From Azospirillum brasilense (GTDB lineage: Bacteria; Pseudomonadota; Alphaproteobacteria; Azospirillales; Azospirillaceae): 64,000 nucleotides of DNA. The stretch covers positions 1 through 64,000 of the forward strand of contig NZ_QOKV01000019.1 of the NCBI RefSeq assembly GCF_008365405.1. Reading direction: 5' to 3'. Each line of letters begins with the position of its first letter. Position 1 is the first letter of the stretch. Position numbers and translations under genes: made by a program. This document shows positions 23,949 through 32,227 of this stretch, piece after piece. The notes beneath the pieces were generated by a model. That model was given only the letters and a program-made list of their open reading frames with translations. It did no database searches and was not told the origin of the DNA.

Positions 23949-26900
23949 TTAGCGCTTCAGCCCGAGGACTTCCTGAAGCATCTCGTCGGAGGTCGTGACG
24001 ATCTTGGTGTTGGCGGAGTAGGTGCGCTGGGTGACGATCAGCTTGGTGAACTCGTCCGCGATGTCCACGTTGGAGGATTCCACGCTGTTCGCGACCACCG
24101 CGCCGGCCCCGTTGGTGTCGGGGTCGTTGAAGTTCGGCCGGCCGCCTTCGTCCGTCTCGATGTAGACGCCGCCCGCTTCGCGCTGCAGCGCGTTGGGGCT
24201 GTTGAAGGTGACCACCGGGATGCGCCCGATGGTGCGGCTGCGGCCGTTGTCGTAGTTCACGATCACGTCGCCGTTGTCGCCGTAGACCACCTCCTTGTAC
24301 TGGCCGCGCGAGGCGCCGTCCTGCACCAGCTCGCGCACGTTGATCTCGCTGCCGGCGAACTGGGTGACGCCGCCCGACTTGCCGATCTGGCCGAGGTTCA
24401 GGGTGATCTGCTGCGGACCGAAGCCGTAATCCACCGTGAAGGTGACGTTGGCGTCCGCCCCCAGCGCCTGATTGGCGGAGGTCACCGCCGTGCCGGTGCC
24501 GACCTTGGCCGTGCTGACGCTGGTGATGGTGCCGACATTGTCGGGATCGGTGCCGAAATTCAGCAGGACGTGCGCCGGCGTGGTGCCCGCCTGGGCGGCG
24601 GTCTCCAGCGTGAACTGGTCGGCGGTGGCGCCGCTCGCCGACTTGGCGACGAGCTTCAGCACGCTGCCCTCGGCGCTGGCCGTCACCGGCAGGGAGGTGT
24701 TCTTGTTCACCAGATTGGCGAGGCTGGCCGCGATGGTCTCCATCGAGGTCTCCTCACCCGTCGTCCGGTAGGTGATGGGCGAGCCGTTGACGATGACCGT
24801 GTATTCGGCGTCCTTGTCGCCCGGCGTGCCGGTCAGCGTCACCGATTCCGACTGCCGCACCCCCGCCACGTTGGAGGTGGTGGTGGAGGCGGTCAGCGTG
24901 CCGGAGCTGCCGGTGGCGTTCTGGATGCTGGCCTTCGCCTCGAACTTGCCAGTGGTCGAGGTGTTGTGGGTGAGGGTCAGCCGGCCGCCGGTCGAGGTGG
25001 CGACGACGTTCAGGTTGGCGGCGTTGACGCGGTTGGCCAGTTCCTGAAGGACGCCGTTGATGTCCTGGAAGTTGCCGTAGTTGGACTTGTCCACCTTCAC
25101 CGAGATCGGCGTGCCGTCGATCGACACCGAATAGACGTCGCCGATGTCGATCTGCGTCTGCGGGTAGGAGAATTCCTGACGCTGGCCGCGCGAGTCCGTC
25201 GGCGCGCTGATCGTCGGGCCGTTCACCTGGTTGTTGGAGGCCGCGCCGGAGGTGTATTCCTGGTCGATCTTGAAGGGCGTGCCGGGGTTGCGGGCGGTGA
25301 CCTGAAGCTGCGAATTCACCACCGACGCGATGACCGGCGCCTGCGGACGGGCCGAGTTGATCTGGGCCGCCAGCGCGTTGGCGATGCCGCCGTAGGTCCC
25401 CATGGTCAGGATGTTGTCGGCGGTTACCGAGACCGCGTAGGGCACGCCGTCGACCCGCACGGTGTAGCTGTCGCCCACCCGCACGTTGTCGGTGGCGGTG
25501 ACGTCCAGCTTGTTGCCGCTGACGCCCAGTGCGGCGCCGGGGGTACCCGTCAGGACCAGCGCGCCCGAGGCGGGGTTGCGCGCCGCGGTCACCGCCAGGC
25601 CCTGGCTGTTGATCTGCGCCACCAGATCGTCCACCACGCCGTTCATGTCCTTCAGCGTGTTGATGTTCGAGTAGGTGACCGTGGTCTTGAACTCGACGCC
25701 GAGCACCTCGACGACATACTGGTCCGGCACCTTCAGCGCCGCCGTCGACGGGAAGGCGACATGGGTGATCTCGGGCAGGGCGGGGGTGGCGGCCTGCGTG
25801 ATCGTCGCCGTCGCCGTCTGATAGTCCACGGGGGTGGAGGCGCTGATGTTGTTGTCGCGGCTGTCGGCGTTGGTCACGCCGTAGGTGGCCGTGAAGGTCG
25901 GCGTGGCGACGGTGCCGTCCAGCACGAGCTGGTTGGCCGTGCCCGCCGGGACCGTGGCCGTTCCGATCAGGGCGTTGACGTTCAGCGACGGCACGGCGGT
26001 GTTGATCTGGTTGGCGAGATTGGCGACCACGCCGTTGATGTCCACCAGCGTGCCAATGTTGGCCGAGGTGACGCGCGTCTTGAACTCCGTTCCCGCCACG
26101 GTGATGCGGAACTCGTCGCCGACATCGATGGCGGCGGTGGAGAAGGTGAAGGTGCTGCGCTGGTCGCCGCTGACCGAACCGGTCAGGTTGGTCGAAGGAC
26201 CGCTGACCGTGCTGAGCTGCGGCTTGGTGTTGGAGAAGGAGCCGCTGACCTCGACCGGCGTGCCGTCCAGCTTCTTCACCAGGACCTTGCGCGGGTCGCT
26301 GCTGTCGATCTCAGCGGTGTAGGGGGCCGGCACCATCGCGTTGACCGCGCTGGCCAGCGCGTTGGCCACGTCGGTGAAGTTCGAGAAGCTCGCAATGTTC
26401 GCGGCGGTCACGTTGACCGACACCGAGGAACCATTGATGTTCAGGGTGTAGGTGTCGCCGACCCGGATGTTGTCCTGCGACGTGTTGTCCGGATAGTAGT
26501 TGGTCCGGCCGCTGACCGTGACCGACGAGGACGGGAAGGAGGTCGTGCCGTTGACCAGCACTTGGCTGACCTGGGCAATCGGCGTCACACCGGACACCTG
26601 GCTGCCCGCCGCCATGCTGGCGGCACCGCCGGTGAAGGAACCGGCGACCGGTTGCGACGAGCTTCCGGGCGCGTCGATGCCCAGGCGCCACGCGTTGGCG
26701 GCGTCCTGGCGCCAGTTGAACTGGATGGTCCGGGCGTTGCCCTGGGTGTCGTAGACCTGGATGCTGGAGGACGGGATCGGCACGCCCGGCGTCGGGGTGG
26801 CCGGCAGGTTGGCGCCCAGAGTGATGCTGTTGGTCGACTGCGGCTTGTCGGTCAGGGTGTTGACCTGGAGCGGCTGCACCACGTCCTTCTTCAGCTGGCC

Positions 26901-27365
26901 GGTCACGTCGTCGACGATCCAGCCGTTCAGCGCGAAGCCGGCGCTGTTCACCAGATAGCGGTTCTTGTCCAGCTCGAAGTCGCCGACGCGGGTGTAATAG
27001 ACGTTGTCGGCGTTCAGCGTGCCGGTCTGGGTCTGCACCGTCTCGCCCTGCTGGCCGGGGCCGGTCAGGCCGCGGCTGAGCTTGGACACGCTGAAGAAGC
27101 CCTGGCCCTGGATGGCGGCGTTGGTCGGGCTCTGCACCTGGGTCAGGTTGCCCTGGATGTTGTTCATGAAGACCGGCGCCGCCGTCACGCCGCCCGGCGC
27201 GTGCAACCGCTCGTTGGACTGGAGCACCAGCGTCTCGAAGGCCGTGTTGACCCGCTTGTAGCCGACCGTCGAGGCGTTGGCGATGTTGTCAGAGATGTGA
27301 CCGAGGGCCTTCGACTGCGCGCTCAGGCCGAGGACGGCGGTGGTCATCGAACCGAAGATGCTCAT
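23949..27365 (-). CDS. flgE: Flagellar hook protein FlgE, giant form with tandem internal modules
   Basis: This is a 1138-residue hook protein; typical FlgE is about 400. Conserved ends are present: MSIFGSMTTAVLGLSAQSKALGHISDNIANASTVGYKR and AAIQGQGFFSVS at the N-terminus, and SSNVDIADEFTKLIVTQRTYSANTKIV to EVLGLKR at the C-terminus. Between about residues 290 and 930 lie roughly six repeats of 85-130 residues. Each has a V/I-G-D-x-Y-x-V-x-V-x-G strand, a V-T-x-x-N-I turn and an N-G-V-x-x-L-A-x-x-I-N helix (starts near 301, 413, 545, 629, 740 and 850). The last residues of each core resemble the Flagellin_IN motif of hook proteins. It is first gene of flgE-flgK-flgL. Confidence 0.93.
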   Translation of the reverse strand: MSIFGSMTTAVLGLSAQSKALGHISDNIANASTVGYKRVNTAFETLVLQSNERLHAPGGVTAAPVFMNNIQGNLTQVQSPTNAAIQGQGFFSVSKLSRGLTGPGQQGETVQTQTGTLNADNVYYTRVGDFELDKNRYLVNSAGFALNGWIVDDVTGQLKKDVVQPLQVNTLTDKPQSTNSITLGANLPATPTPGVPIPSSSIQVYDTQGNARTIQFNWRQDAANAWRLGIDAPGSSSQPVAGSFTGGAASMAAGSQVSGVTPIAQVSQVLVNGTTSFPSSSVTVSGRTNYYPDNTSQDNIRVGDTYTLNINGSSVSVNVTAANIASFSNFTDVANALASAVNAMVPAPYTAEIDSSDPRKVLVKKLDGTPVEVSGSFSNTKPQLSTVSGPSTNLTGSVSGDQRSTFTFSTAAIDVGDEFRITVAGTEFKTRVTSANIGTLVDINGVVANLANQINTAVPSLNVNALIGTATVPAGTANQLVLDGTVATPTFTATYGVTNADSRDNNISASTPVDYQTATATITQAATPALPEITHVAFPSTAALKVPDQYVVEVLGVEFKTTVTYSNINTLKDMNGVVDDLVAQINSQGLAVTAARNPASGALVLTGTPGAALGVSGNKLDVTATDNVRVGDSYTVRVDGVPYAVSVTADNILTMGTYGGIANALAAQINSARPQAPVIASVVNSQLQVTARNPGTPFKIDQEYTSGAASNNQVNGPTISAPTDSRGQRQEFSYPQTQIDIGDVYSVSIDGTPISVKVDKSNYGNFQDINGVLQELANRVNAANLNVVATSTGGRLTLTHNTSTTGKFEAKASIQNATGSSGTLTASTTTSNVAGVRQSESVTLTGTPGDKDAEYTVIVNGSPITYRTTGEETSMETIAASLANLVNKNTSLPVTASAEGSVLKLVAKSASGATADQFTLETAAQAGTTPAHVLLNFGTDPDNVGTITSVSTAKVGTGTAVTSANQALGADANVTFTVDYGFGPQQITLNLGQIGKSGGVTQFAGSEINVRELVQDGASRGQYKEVVYGDNGDVIVNYDNGRSRTIGRIPVVTFNSPNALQREAGGVYIETDEGGRPNFNDPDTNGAGAVVANSVESSNVDIADEFTKLIVTQRTYSANTKIVTTSDEMLQEVLGLKR
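24576..26495 (-). repeat. Six degenerate tandem modules within flgE
   Basis: At protein level the cores aligned by eye are RVGDTYTLNINGSSVSVNV, DVGDEFRITVAGTEFKTRV, KVPDQYVVEVLGVEFKTTV, RVGDSYTVRVDGVPYAVSV, DIGDVYSVSIDGTPISVKV and DKDAEYTVIVNGSPITYRT, each followed about 25 residues on by a L-x-x-x-I/V-N helix end. Spacing is 84-132 residues. They are diverged, so the expansion is old or selected for diversity. Confidence 0.85.
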
Positions 27366-27413
27366 GGCCAGGGATCTCCAAACGGAAGGGCAAAAATCGT
27401 TGCCATTCGGGTA

Positions 27414-27430
27414 AGCAAGGACGATGCCAA
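27414..27430 (-). promoter_or_regulatory. Sigma54 (RpoN) promoter of flgE-flgK-flgL
   Basis: On the minus strand the sequence TTGGCATCGTCCTTGCT has the -24 TTGGCA and -12 TTGCT boxes with exactly ten bases between GG and GC. Transcription would start near 27402, about 38 bases before the flgE ATG. RpoN control of hook-class genes is common in polar flagellar systems. Confidence 0.8.
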
Positions 27431-27669
27431 CTTCCGGGCTTTCTCTAACGCACTGAATTTTATGGATAAGCCTCTGGGGCGACCACGCCGGCCCTCTTTT
27501 TGCCGCGCGCTGGGAAAAATTGGCCTAGCAGCCCGTGCGGGGGAGGGAAGAAAGCTCCCGTCCGAATGATATGACCTAAGGACAGGGCGTGGCCGGGCCG
27601 GGGCTGCGGTAGAAGGGGGAAGAGGAAACGGGACATACGCCGGCGGTGGGGCCGCCGGGGGAGGGCGGC

Positions 27670-27897
27670 TTGGACCGTGTGGAGCAATTTCTGATACCGT
27701 TGCTGGGGGCGGCCCTTCTGGGGCACGCGCTGAGCGCCGCTCCACTCCGCTTCGATCCGCCGGACCCGCGCCCCTTCGATGTGGCCGCCTTCAACGCCAC
27801 CCTGCCGGCGATGGAGATGCCGGCGTTGCCGGCCGCGGTGCCTCGCCCGGCCTGGAGCGGGGACGATCCCTACGACTGCTTCTGCGGCGCCAACTGA
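27670..27897 (+). CDS. Small hypothetical protein with N-terminal hydrophobic segment
   Basis: This is a possible 75-residue protein starting at TTG, a few bases after GGGGGAGGG; a GTG at 27646 would give 83 residues. The product starts with DRVEQFLIPLLGAALLGHALSAAP, which looks like a signal or anchor. It continues with a Pro-rich part and ends in a short Cys pair (DPYDCFCGAN). It stands opposite flgE, with the flgE promoter region between, and its 3' end overlaps the tail of the next minus-strand gene by 28 bases. No family recognised. Confidence 0.4.
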   Translation: MDRVEQFLIPLLGAALLGHALSAAPLRFDPPDPRPFDVAAFNATLPAMEMPALPAAVPRPAWSGDDPYDCFCGAN

Positions 27898-29324
27898 GCG
27901 GTGGCGAAGCGCTCCAACTCCGTGGCGATGGTGCTGAGGACGCTGTCCCAGTCACCGGGGCGGGGCTGGCGGAACAGGCGCAGCGACGGGTACCAGGGGC
28001 TGTCCGCACGGTCGAGCAGCCAGCGCCAGTCCGGCGCGTAGGGCAGCAGCAGCCACGCCGGCACGCCGAGCGCCCCGGCTAGATGGATCGTCGCCGTGTC
28101 GACCGCGATGACGAGGTCGAGATTCGCCAGGATGGCCGCGCTGTCGGCGAAGTCGCGGATGCCCGTGGTCAGGTCGGGCAGGGCGGCGGGGCGGGTCACT
28201 TTGGCATCGCCGGTCTGAAGGCTGAACAGGCGGAGGCCCGGCGTGTCGAGCAGCGGGGCCAACCTATCGACGGGGATGGAGCGGTTGCGGTCGTTGCGGT
28301 GGTTCGGGTTGCCCGCCCAGACGAGGCCGACGCGCGGCCCCGCGCCCGTCCCCGTTTCGACCTCGGCGATCCGGCGGCCCCAGCGCGCCACCTCGTCCGC
28401 TTCGGCGGAGAGATAGGCGCGGGGCGCGGGGATGCTCGCCAGATCGATGCCGAAGGCGCGCGGCAGGCTCATCAGCGGGCAGTGCAGGTCGTGCGGCGCC
28501 GGGGCGGGGCCGCGCACCAGCACCTGGATCTCCGGTCCCAGCGAGCGCAGCAGACGGAATTGCAGCGGGTGCACGTCCAGGATCACCCGGCCCCCGGCGC
28601 GGGCGACCAGCGGGGCGTAACGAGCGAATTGGATGGTGTCGCCGAAGCCCTGCTCGGCGTGCAGGAGGATGCGCCGACCCTCCAGCGGTTCGCCGGCCCA
28701 GGGCGGGGCGGGCAGGCGGCGCGGGCGCCACTCGAATTCGTCCCATCCGGCGCGCAGGTCGCCCCGGACCAGCCGGCCGACGGCGCGCGCCAGATGCGCG
28801 TCGGCATGGTCGGGCGTTGCTGTCAGCAGGGCGTCCAGGCAGGCGTCGGACTCCGCGAAGCGACGCGCGTCGCGCAGCACGACGCCGCGGTTGAGCGCGG
28901 TGTCCGGATGGCCGGGGCGCAGCCGCTCCGCGCGCTCCAGCCACGCCAGCGCGGCGGAGTAGTCGGCCAGCGCGTGGCGCACCGAACCCAGGTTGGTCAG
29001 GGCGTCGGCCAGGGACGGGTCGAGCGCCAGGGCGCGGGTCAGCGCGGCGTCCGCCCGCTCCGCCGCGCCGAGCACACGCAGGGCGCCGCCGAGGTTGGCC
29101 CAGGGCGACGCCGCGTCGGGGCGGAGGCGCAGCGCGCGGGCGATCAGCGCCGCCGCCGCGGCATGGGCGCCGCGCTGGGCTTCCGCCACGCCGAGCAGAT
29201 GCAGGGCGTCGGGCTGCGCCGGTTCCACCGCCAGCACGACGCGGTAGTCCTGCGCCGCCTCGGCGAGGCGCCCGGCCATGTGGTGGTTGACGGCGGCGTC
29301 GAGAACGTCCAGGAGTGTCGCCAT
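27870..29324 (-). CDS. TPR protein fused to a GT9/GT41-like glycosyltransferase
   Basis: This is a 484-residue protein. Residues 1 to about 200 hold five TPRs (AAVNHHMAGRLAEAAQDYR, ALHLLGVAEAQRGAHAAAA, SPWANLGGALRVLGAAERA, ADALTNLGSVRHALADYSA). The rest is a GT-B-type domain common in bacterial TPR-glycosyltransferases, with RILLHAEQGFGDTIQFARYAP, GPRVGLVWAGNPNHRNDRNR, LFSLQTGD, and the donor-site DLVIAVDTATIHLAGALGVP and LLLPYAPDWRWLLDR. It sits next to flagellar genes, so flagellar protein glycosylation is a plausible role. The N-terminal 50 residues match the two other TPR-glycosyltransferases in the window. Confidence 0.88.
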   Translation of the reverse strand: MATLLDVLDAAVNHHMAGRLAEAAQDYRVVLAVEPAQPDALHLLGVAEAQRGAHAAAAALIARALRLRPDAASPWANLGGALRVLGAAERADAALTRALALDPSLADALTNLGSVRHALADYSAALAWLERAERLRPGHPDTALNRGVVLRDARRFAESDACLDALLTATPDHADAHLARAVGRLVRGDLRAGWDEFEWRPRRLPAPPWAGEPLEGRRILLHAEQGFGDTIQFARYAPLVARAGGRVILDVHPLQFRLLRSLGPEIQVLVRGPAPAPHDLHCPLMSLPRAFGIDLASIPAPRAYLSAEADEVARWGRRIAEVETGTGAGPRVGLVWAGNPNHRNDRNRSIPVDRLAPLLDTPGLRLFSLQTGDAKVTRPAALPDLTTGIRDFADSAAILANLDLVIAVDTATIHLAGALGVPAWLLLPYAPDWRWLLDRADSPWYPSLRLFRQPRPGDWDSVLSTIATELERFATAQLAPQKQS

Positions 29325-29390
29325 GCCCGTTGTCTACACCGGGGCCATGCCGAAGGCGAGCCCCCGGACCTTCCCGGAACGAGGATTTCC

Positions 29391-29723
29391 ATGGACGACC
29401 GTCTGCCGACGCACCTCTGGGTGATGGCGCACATCCGCGCCGCCGATGCCGAGGGCGTCACGATGATGGTTCTGCGCAAGGGCGATCCCAGCCGTGGCAC
29501 GGTCATCCTCAAACTGAACCGGCTGGACCGGACCTTCAGCGTGCTGGTCCAGGTGCGCGACGAGGAGCGGCTGCGCTGGTCGCGCGGCACCGGCGCCGAC
29601 CCGGTGGACGAGGCGACGGCGGACGCCTACATCGCCCGGCAGACCCGCTACGACCCCGACGTCTGGGTGATCGAGGTGGAGGACCGCAAGGGCCGCCACT
29701 GGTTCGAGGGCGAGGTGCGCTGA
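29391..29723 (+). CDS. DUF1491 family protein
   Basis: This 110-residue protein has the DUF1491 pattern: LPTHLWVMAHIRAADAEGV, MMVLRKGDPSRGTVILKLNR, WSRGTGADPVDEATADAYI and RYDPDVWVIEVEDRKGRHWF. The family occurs in alphaproteobacteria and has no known function. I chose the ATG at MDDRLPTHL, preceded by an ACGAGGA-type RBS. It is divergent from the TPR-glycosyltransferase (66 bases apart) and ends 25 bases from the histidine kinase stop. Confidence 0.85.
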   Translation: MDDRLPTHLWVMAHIRAADAEGVTMMVLRKGDPSRGTVILKLNRLDRTFSVLVQVRDEERLRWSRGTGADPVDEATADAYIARQTRYDPDVWVIEVEDRKGRHWFEGEVR

Positions 29724-29748
29724 CCCCCCTCTCCGGAGCGATGCCGGA

Positions 29749-32220
29749 TCACACCAGCTCCGCCTTTCCCACTATTGTCCCCGCCGTCGGCGTGACGCGC
29801 GGGAAGCGCAGGGTGAAGCGGGTGCCTTCGCCGGGGATGCTCTGCACCGTGATGGTGCCGCGCAGGGTGCCGGTGACGAGATTGTAGACGATGTGCAGCC
29901 CCAACCCGCTGCCCCCGCTGCCGCGGCGGGTGGTGAAGAAGGGATCGAAGATCTTCGGCAGGATGTCCGACGGGATGCCCAGCCCGTTGTCGGCCACCGT
30001 CAGCTCCACCTGATCCTGCGGCAGCAGGCGGGCGGCGATGGTCAGCCGGCCCGGATGGTGCGGCGTGAAGGCGTGGGTCAGCGCGTTGAGGACGAGGTTG
30101 GTCAGGATCTGGGACAGGGCGCCGGGATAGCCGTCCAGCTCCAGCTCGTCGGGGCTGTCCAGGCCGATGTCCAGACCGGCCACGTCTTTGTAGGCCGGGC
30201 GCAGGCTGCGCAGCAGCTCCCCGATGTAGGTCTTCAGCTCGAACCGGCGGCGCTCGTCGCTCGACTGGTCCACCGCGACCATCTTGAAGCTCTGCACCAG
30301 ATCGGCGGCGCGCATGCTGTTGGACAGGATCAGCCGGGCCATTTCCCCGCCGTCGGCCAGGAAGCGCTGGAACTCCGACTTCTTGATCGCCCCGGCGGCG
30401 AGTTGTCGGGTCAGCTCCTCGAACTGCACGGCGAGCTGCGACGCGCCGGTGATGGTGATGCCGATGGGTGTGTTCACCTCGTGCGCGACCCCGGCGACGA
30501 GCTGGCCGAGCGAGGCCATTTTTTCCGCCTGGATCAGGCTGGCCTGGGTCTCCTTCAGCTCGCGCAGCGCCTGTTCCGCCGCGTCGCGGGACCGGCGCAG
30601 CGCCGCCTCCGCCTCGACCTCGCGGGTCACGTCCACGACGATGGACTGGACGGCGGTCTCCCCCTTCCAGTCGATGCGGCGGCTGGTCAGCTCGATCCAG
30701 CGCTCCGACCCGTCCAGCCGGCGGGCGCGCAGGCGCCGCCGTTCGCTGGGCAGGCCGGTGGCGACGATGTGCCGGTAGTTGTCCTCGACCAGCGGCCGGC
30801 TGTCCTCCGCGATGAAGTCGAGCACCGAGCGCACCCGCAGCGCCCGGTCCAGGCTGCTGCCCATCATCTGCAGGAAGGCGTCGTTGGCGTAGAGCGGGCG
30901 GAAGTCGCGGTGGATGATGATGCCCTGGATGGAGCCCTCGACGAGGTCGCGGAAGCGCCGTTCGTTGTCGGCCAAGTCCATCTGGCGCCGGTCGATCTCG
31001 TCGATGAAGTAGCGGATGGAGGCGGCGATGTCGGTGATCTCGTCGTTGCCCTCCACCGGCACCGTCGCGTCGCTGCCCGACAGGCGGGCCAGCACGGCGC
31101 CGTTCAGCGTGACCAGCCGCGACGTCAGGAAGCGCCGGAAGAACAGATGCACCAGGATGGCCAGCAGGATGGAGGCGCCGCCCAGCACCATCACGAGGCG
31201 CGAGCGCTCCTGGATCAGCGCTGCCAGATCGCCGGTGCGGTCGGTGGATTGGTCGTGGATGGCGTCGAACAGGGCCAGGGTGAAGCGGTCAACCGTCTCG
31301 ACCAGGACGCGCGACTGGCCGGACAGCGCCTGGGCGCGGTTGCGCGCCTGCAACCGTTCGGCGGAGCTGTCGAACAGTCCCTCCGGCGCCACCAGGATCG
31401 CCGCGAGGTCGGCCCGGATGCGTTCCATCGCGGAGCCCTTAGGCTCGGGCGTGGCGGCGGCCAGACGGCCCAACTCGGCCAGCGTGTGCTCGGCGTTGCG
31501 GCGCTCCACCCGCAGCCGGTTCAGATGATCCGTCTGCATCGCCCCGGCGGCTCGCGCCATCAGCGCGCCCGCCCGCACCGCCCAGGCACCCAGCATCCCG
31601 CCCCCGCCGGGCGCCGCCGTGGCCGGTCCGGTCCCGGGCTCCGCCCCCGGCAGCCGTTCCAGCGCGTCGGCGAGCTGGGCCAGCGCGCGGATCGCCTCCG
31701 CTTGGCGGGCGCCGGCCTCGATCTGCCGGCCGACCTCGGCGTTCAGGTCGGCCACCGTCGCCGCCAGGATCAGCAGGGTCGATTGGGCCTGCTCCAGAAG
31801 CCGCAACTCGTCGCTTTCGCCGTCGCCAACCGGCTCGCCTTGCTGGTGGAGGTCCCGCATGCGCTCGACCAGTTTCCTCAGGAATTCCAGCTCGCTGATC
31901 AGCTCGTCGTAGATCGCCCGGCGCTGCGGGGTGGTGGCGGCCCCGGCAAGAACGGGCAGGCGGGCGACCAGCTTCTGGAGCGAGCCGCGCAGCTCCGCGC
32001 TGGTGATGACCTTCGGCAGGGTGGTGGTGGACAGCACCGACACCTCCCCACGGAACAGTTGGAAGGAGGACAGCGACACGACGCCGACCAGCAGGACCAG
32101 CATCGTCATGATGGTCAAGCCGATGGAGATGCGCAGCACGATGCCGGCGCGCGCGCGCCGCCGACGGCGCAGGGGCGTGGCGGCGTCGGTCCGTTCAGTG
32201 GAGGGCGGCGCGGCGTCCAT
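29749..32220 (-). CDS. Membrane sensor histidine kinase (periplasmic sensor, HAMP, PAS, HisKA, HATPase)
   Basis: This is an 823-residue kinase. TM1 is at about 26-52, a large helical periplasmic domain at about 53-342, TM2 at about 343-361, HAMP to about 410 and PAS at about 421-530. The dimerisation domain has the H-box LGQLVAGVAHEVNTPIG (H580). The ATPase domain has QILTNLVLNALTHAF (N-box), VADNGLGIP (G1), FDPFFTTRRGSGGSGLGLH (F/G2). The HEVNTP form of the H-box is typical of HPK4-like kinases. No response regulator is adjacent. The upstream gene, seven bases away on the same strand, encodes an exported UshA-like protein lacking metal ligands, a likely sensing partner. The nearest receiver gene is 30 kb away. 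Confidence 0.92.
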   Translation of the reverse strand: MDAAPPSTERTDAATPLRRRRRARAGIVLRISIGLTIMTMLVLLVGVVSLSSFQLFRGEVSVLSTTTLPKVITSAELRGSLQKLVARLPVLAGAATTPQRRAIYDELISELEFLRKLVERMRDLHQQGEPVGDGESDELRLLEQAQSTLLILAATVADLNAEVGRQIEAGARQAEAIRALAQLADALERLPGAEPGTGPATAAPGGGGMLGAWAVRAGALMARAAGAMQTDHLNRLRVERRNAEHTLAELGRLAAATPEPKGSAMERIRADLAAILVAPEGLFDSSAERLQARNRAQALSGQSRVLVETVDRFTLALFDAIHDQSTDRTGDLAALIQERSRLVMVLGGASILLAILVHLFFRRFLTSRLVTLNGAVLARLSGSDATVPVEGNDEITDIAASIRYFIDEIDRRQMDLADNERRFRDLVEGSIQGIIIHRDFRPLYANDAFLQMMGSSLDRALRVRSVLDFIAEDSRPLVEDNYRHIVATGLPSERRRLRARRLDGSERWIELTSRRIDWKGETAVQSIVVDVTREVEAEAALRRSRDAAEQALRELKETQASLIQAEKMASLGQLVAGVAHEVNTPIGITITGASQLAVQFEELTRQLAAGAIKKSEFQRFLADGGEMARLILSNSMRAADLVQSFKMVAVDQSSDERRRFELKTYIGELLRSLRPAYKDVAGLDIGLDSPDELELDGYPGALSQILTNLVLNALTHAFTPHHPGRLTIAARLLPQDQVELTVADNGLGIPSDILPKIFDPFFTTRRGSGGSGLGLHIVYNLVTGTLRGTITVQSIPGEGTRFTLRFPRVTPTAGTIVGKAELV

Positions 32221-32227
32221 CCCGCGG

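Noticed and set aside
20348..27569. Very long plus-strand reading frames opposite flgL, flgK and flgE
   Set aside because: They are products of high GC content opposite real genes: Arg/Gly/His-rich, no motifs, no RBS. The minus-strand FlgL, FlgK and FlgE readings are unmistakable.
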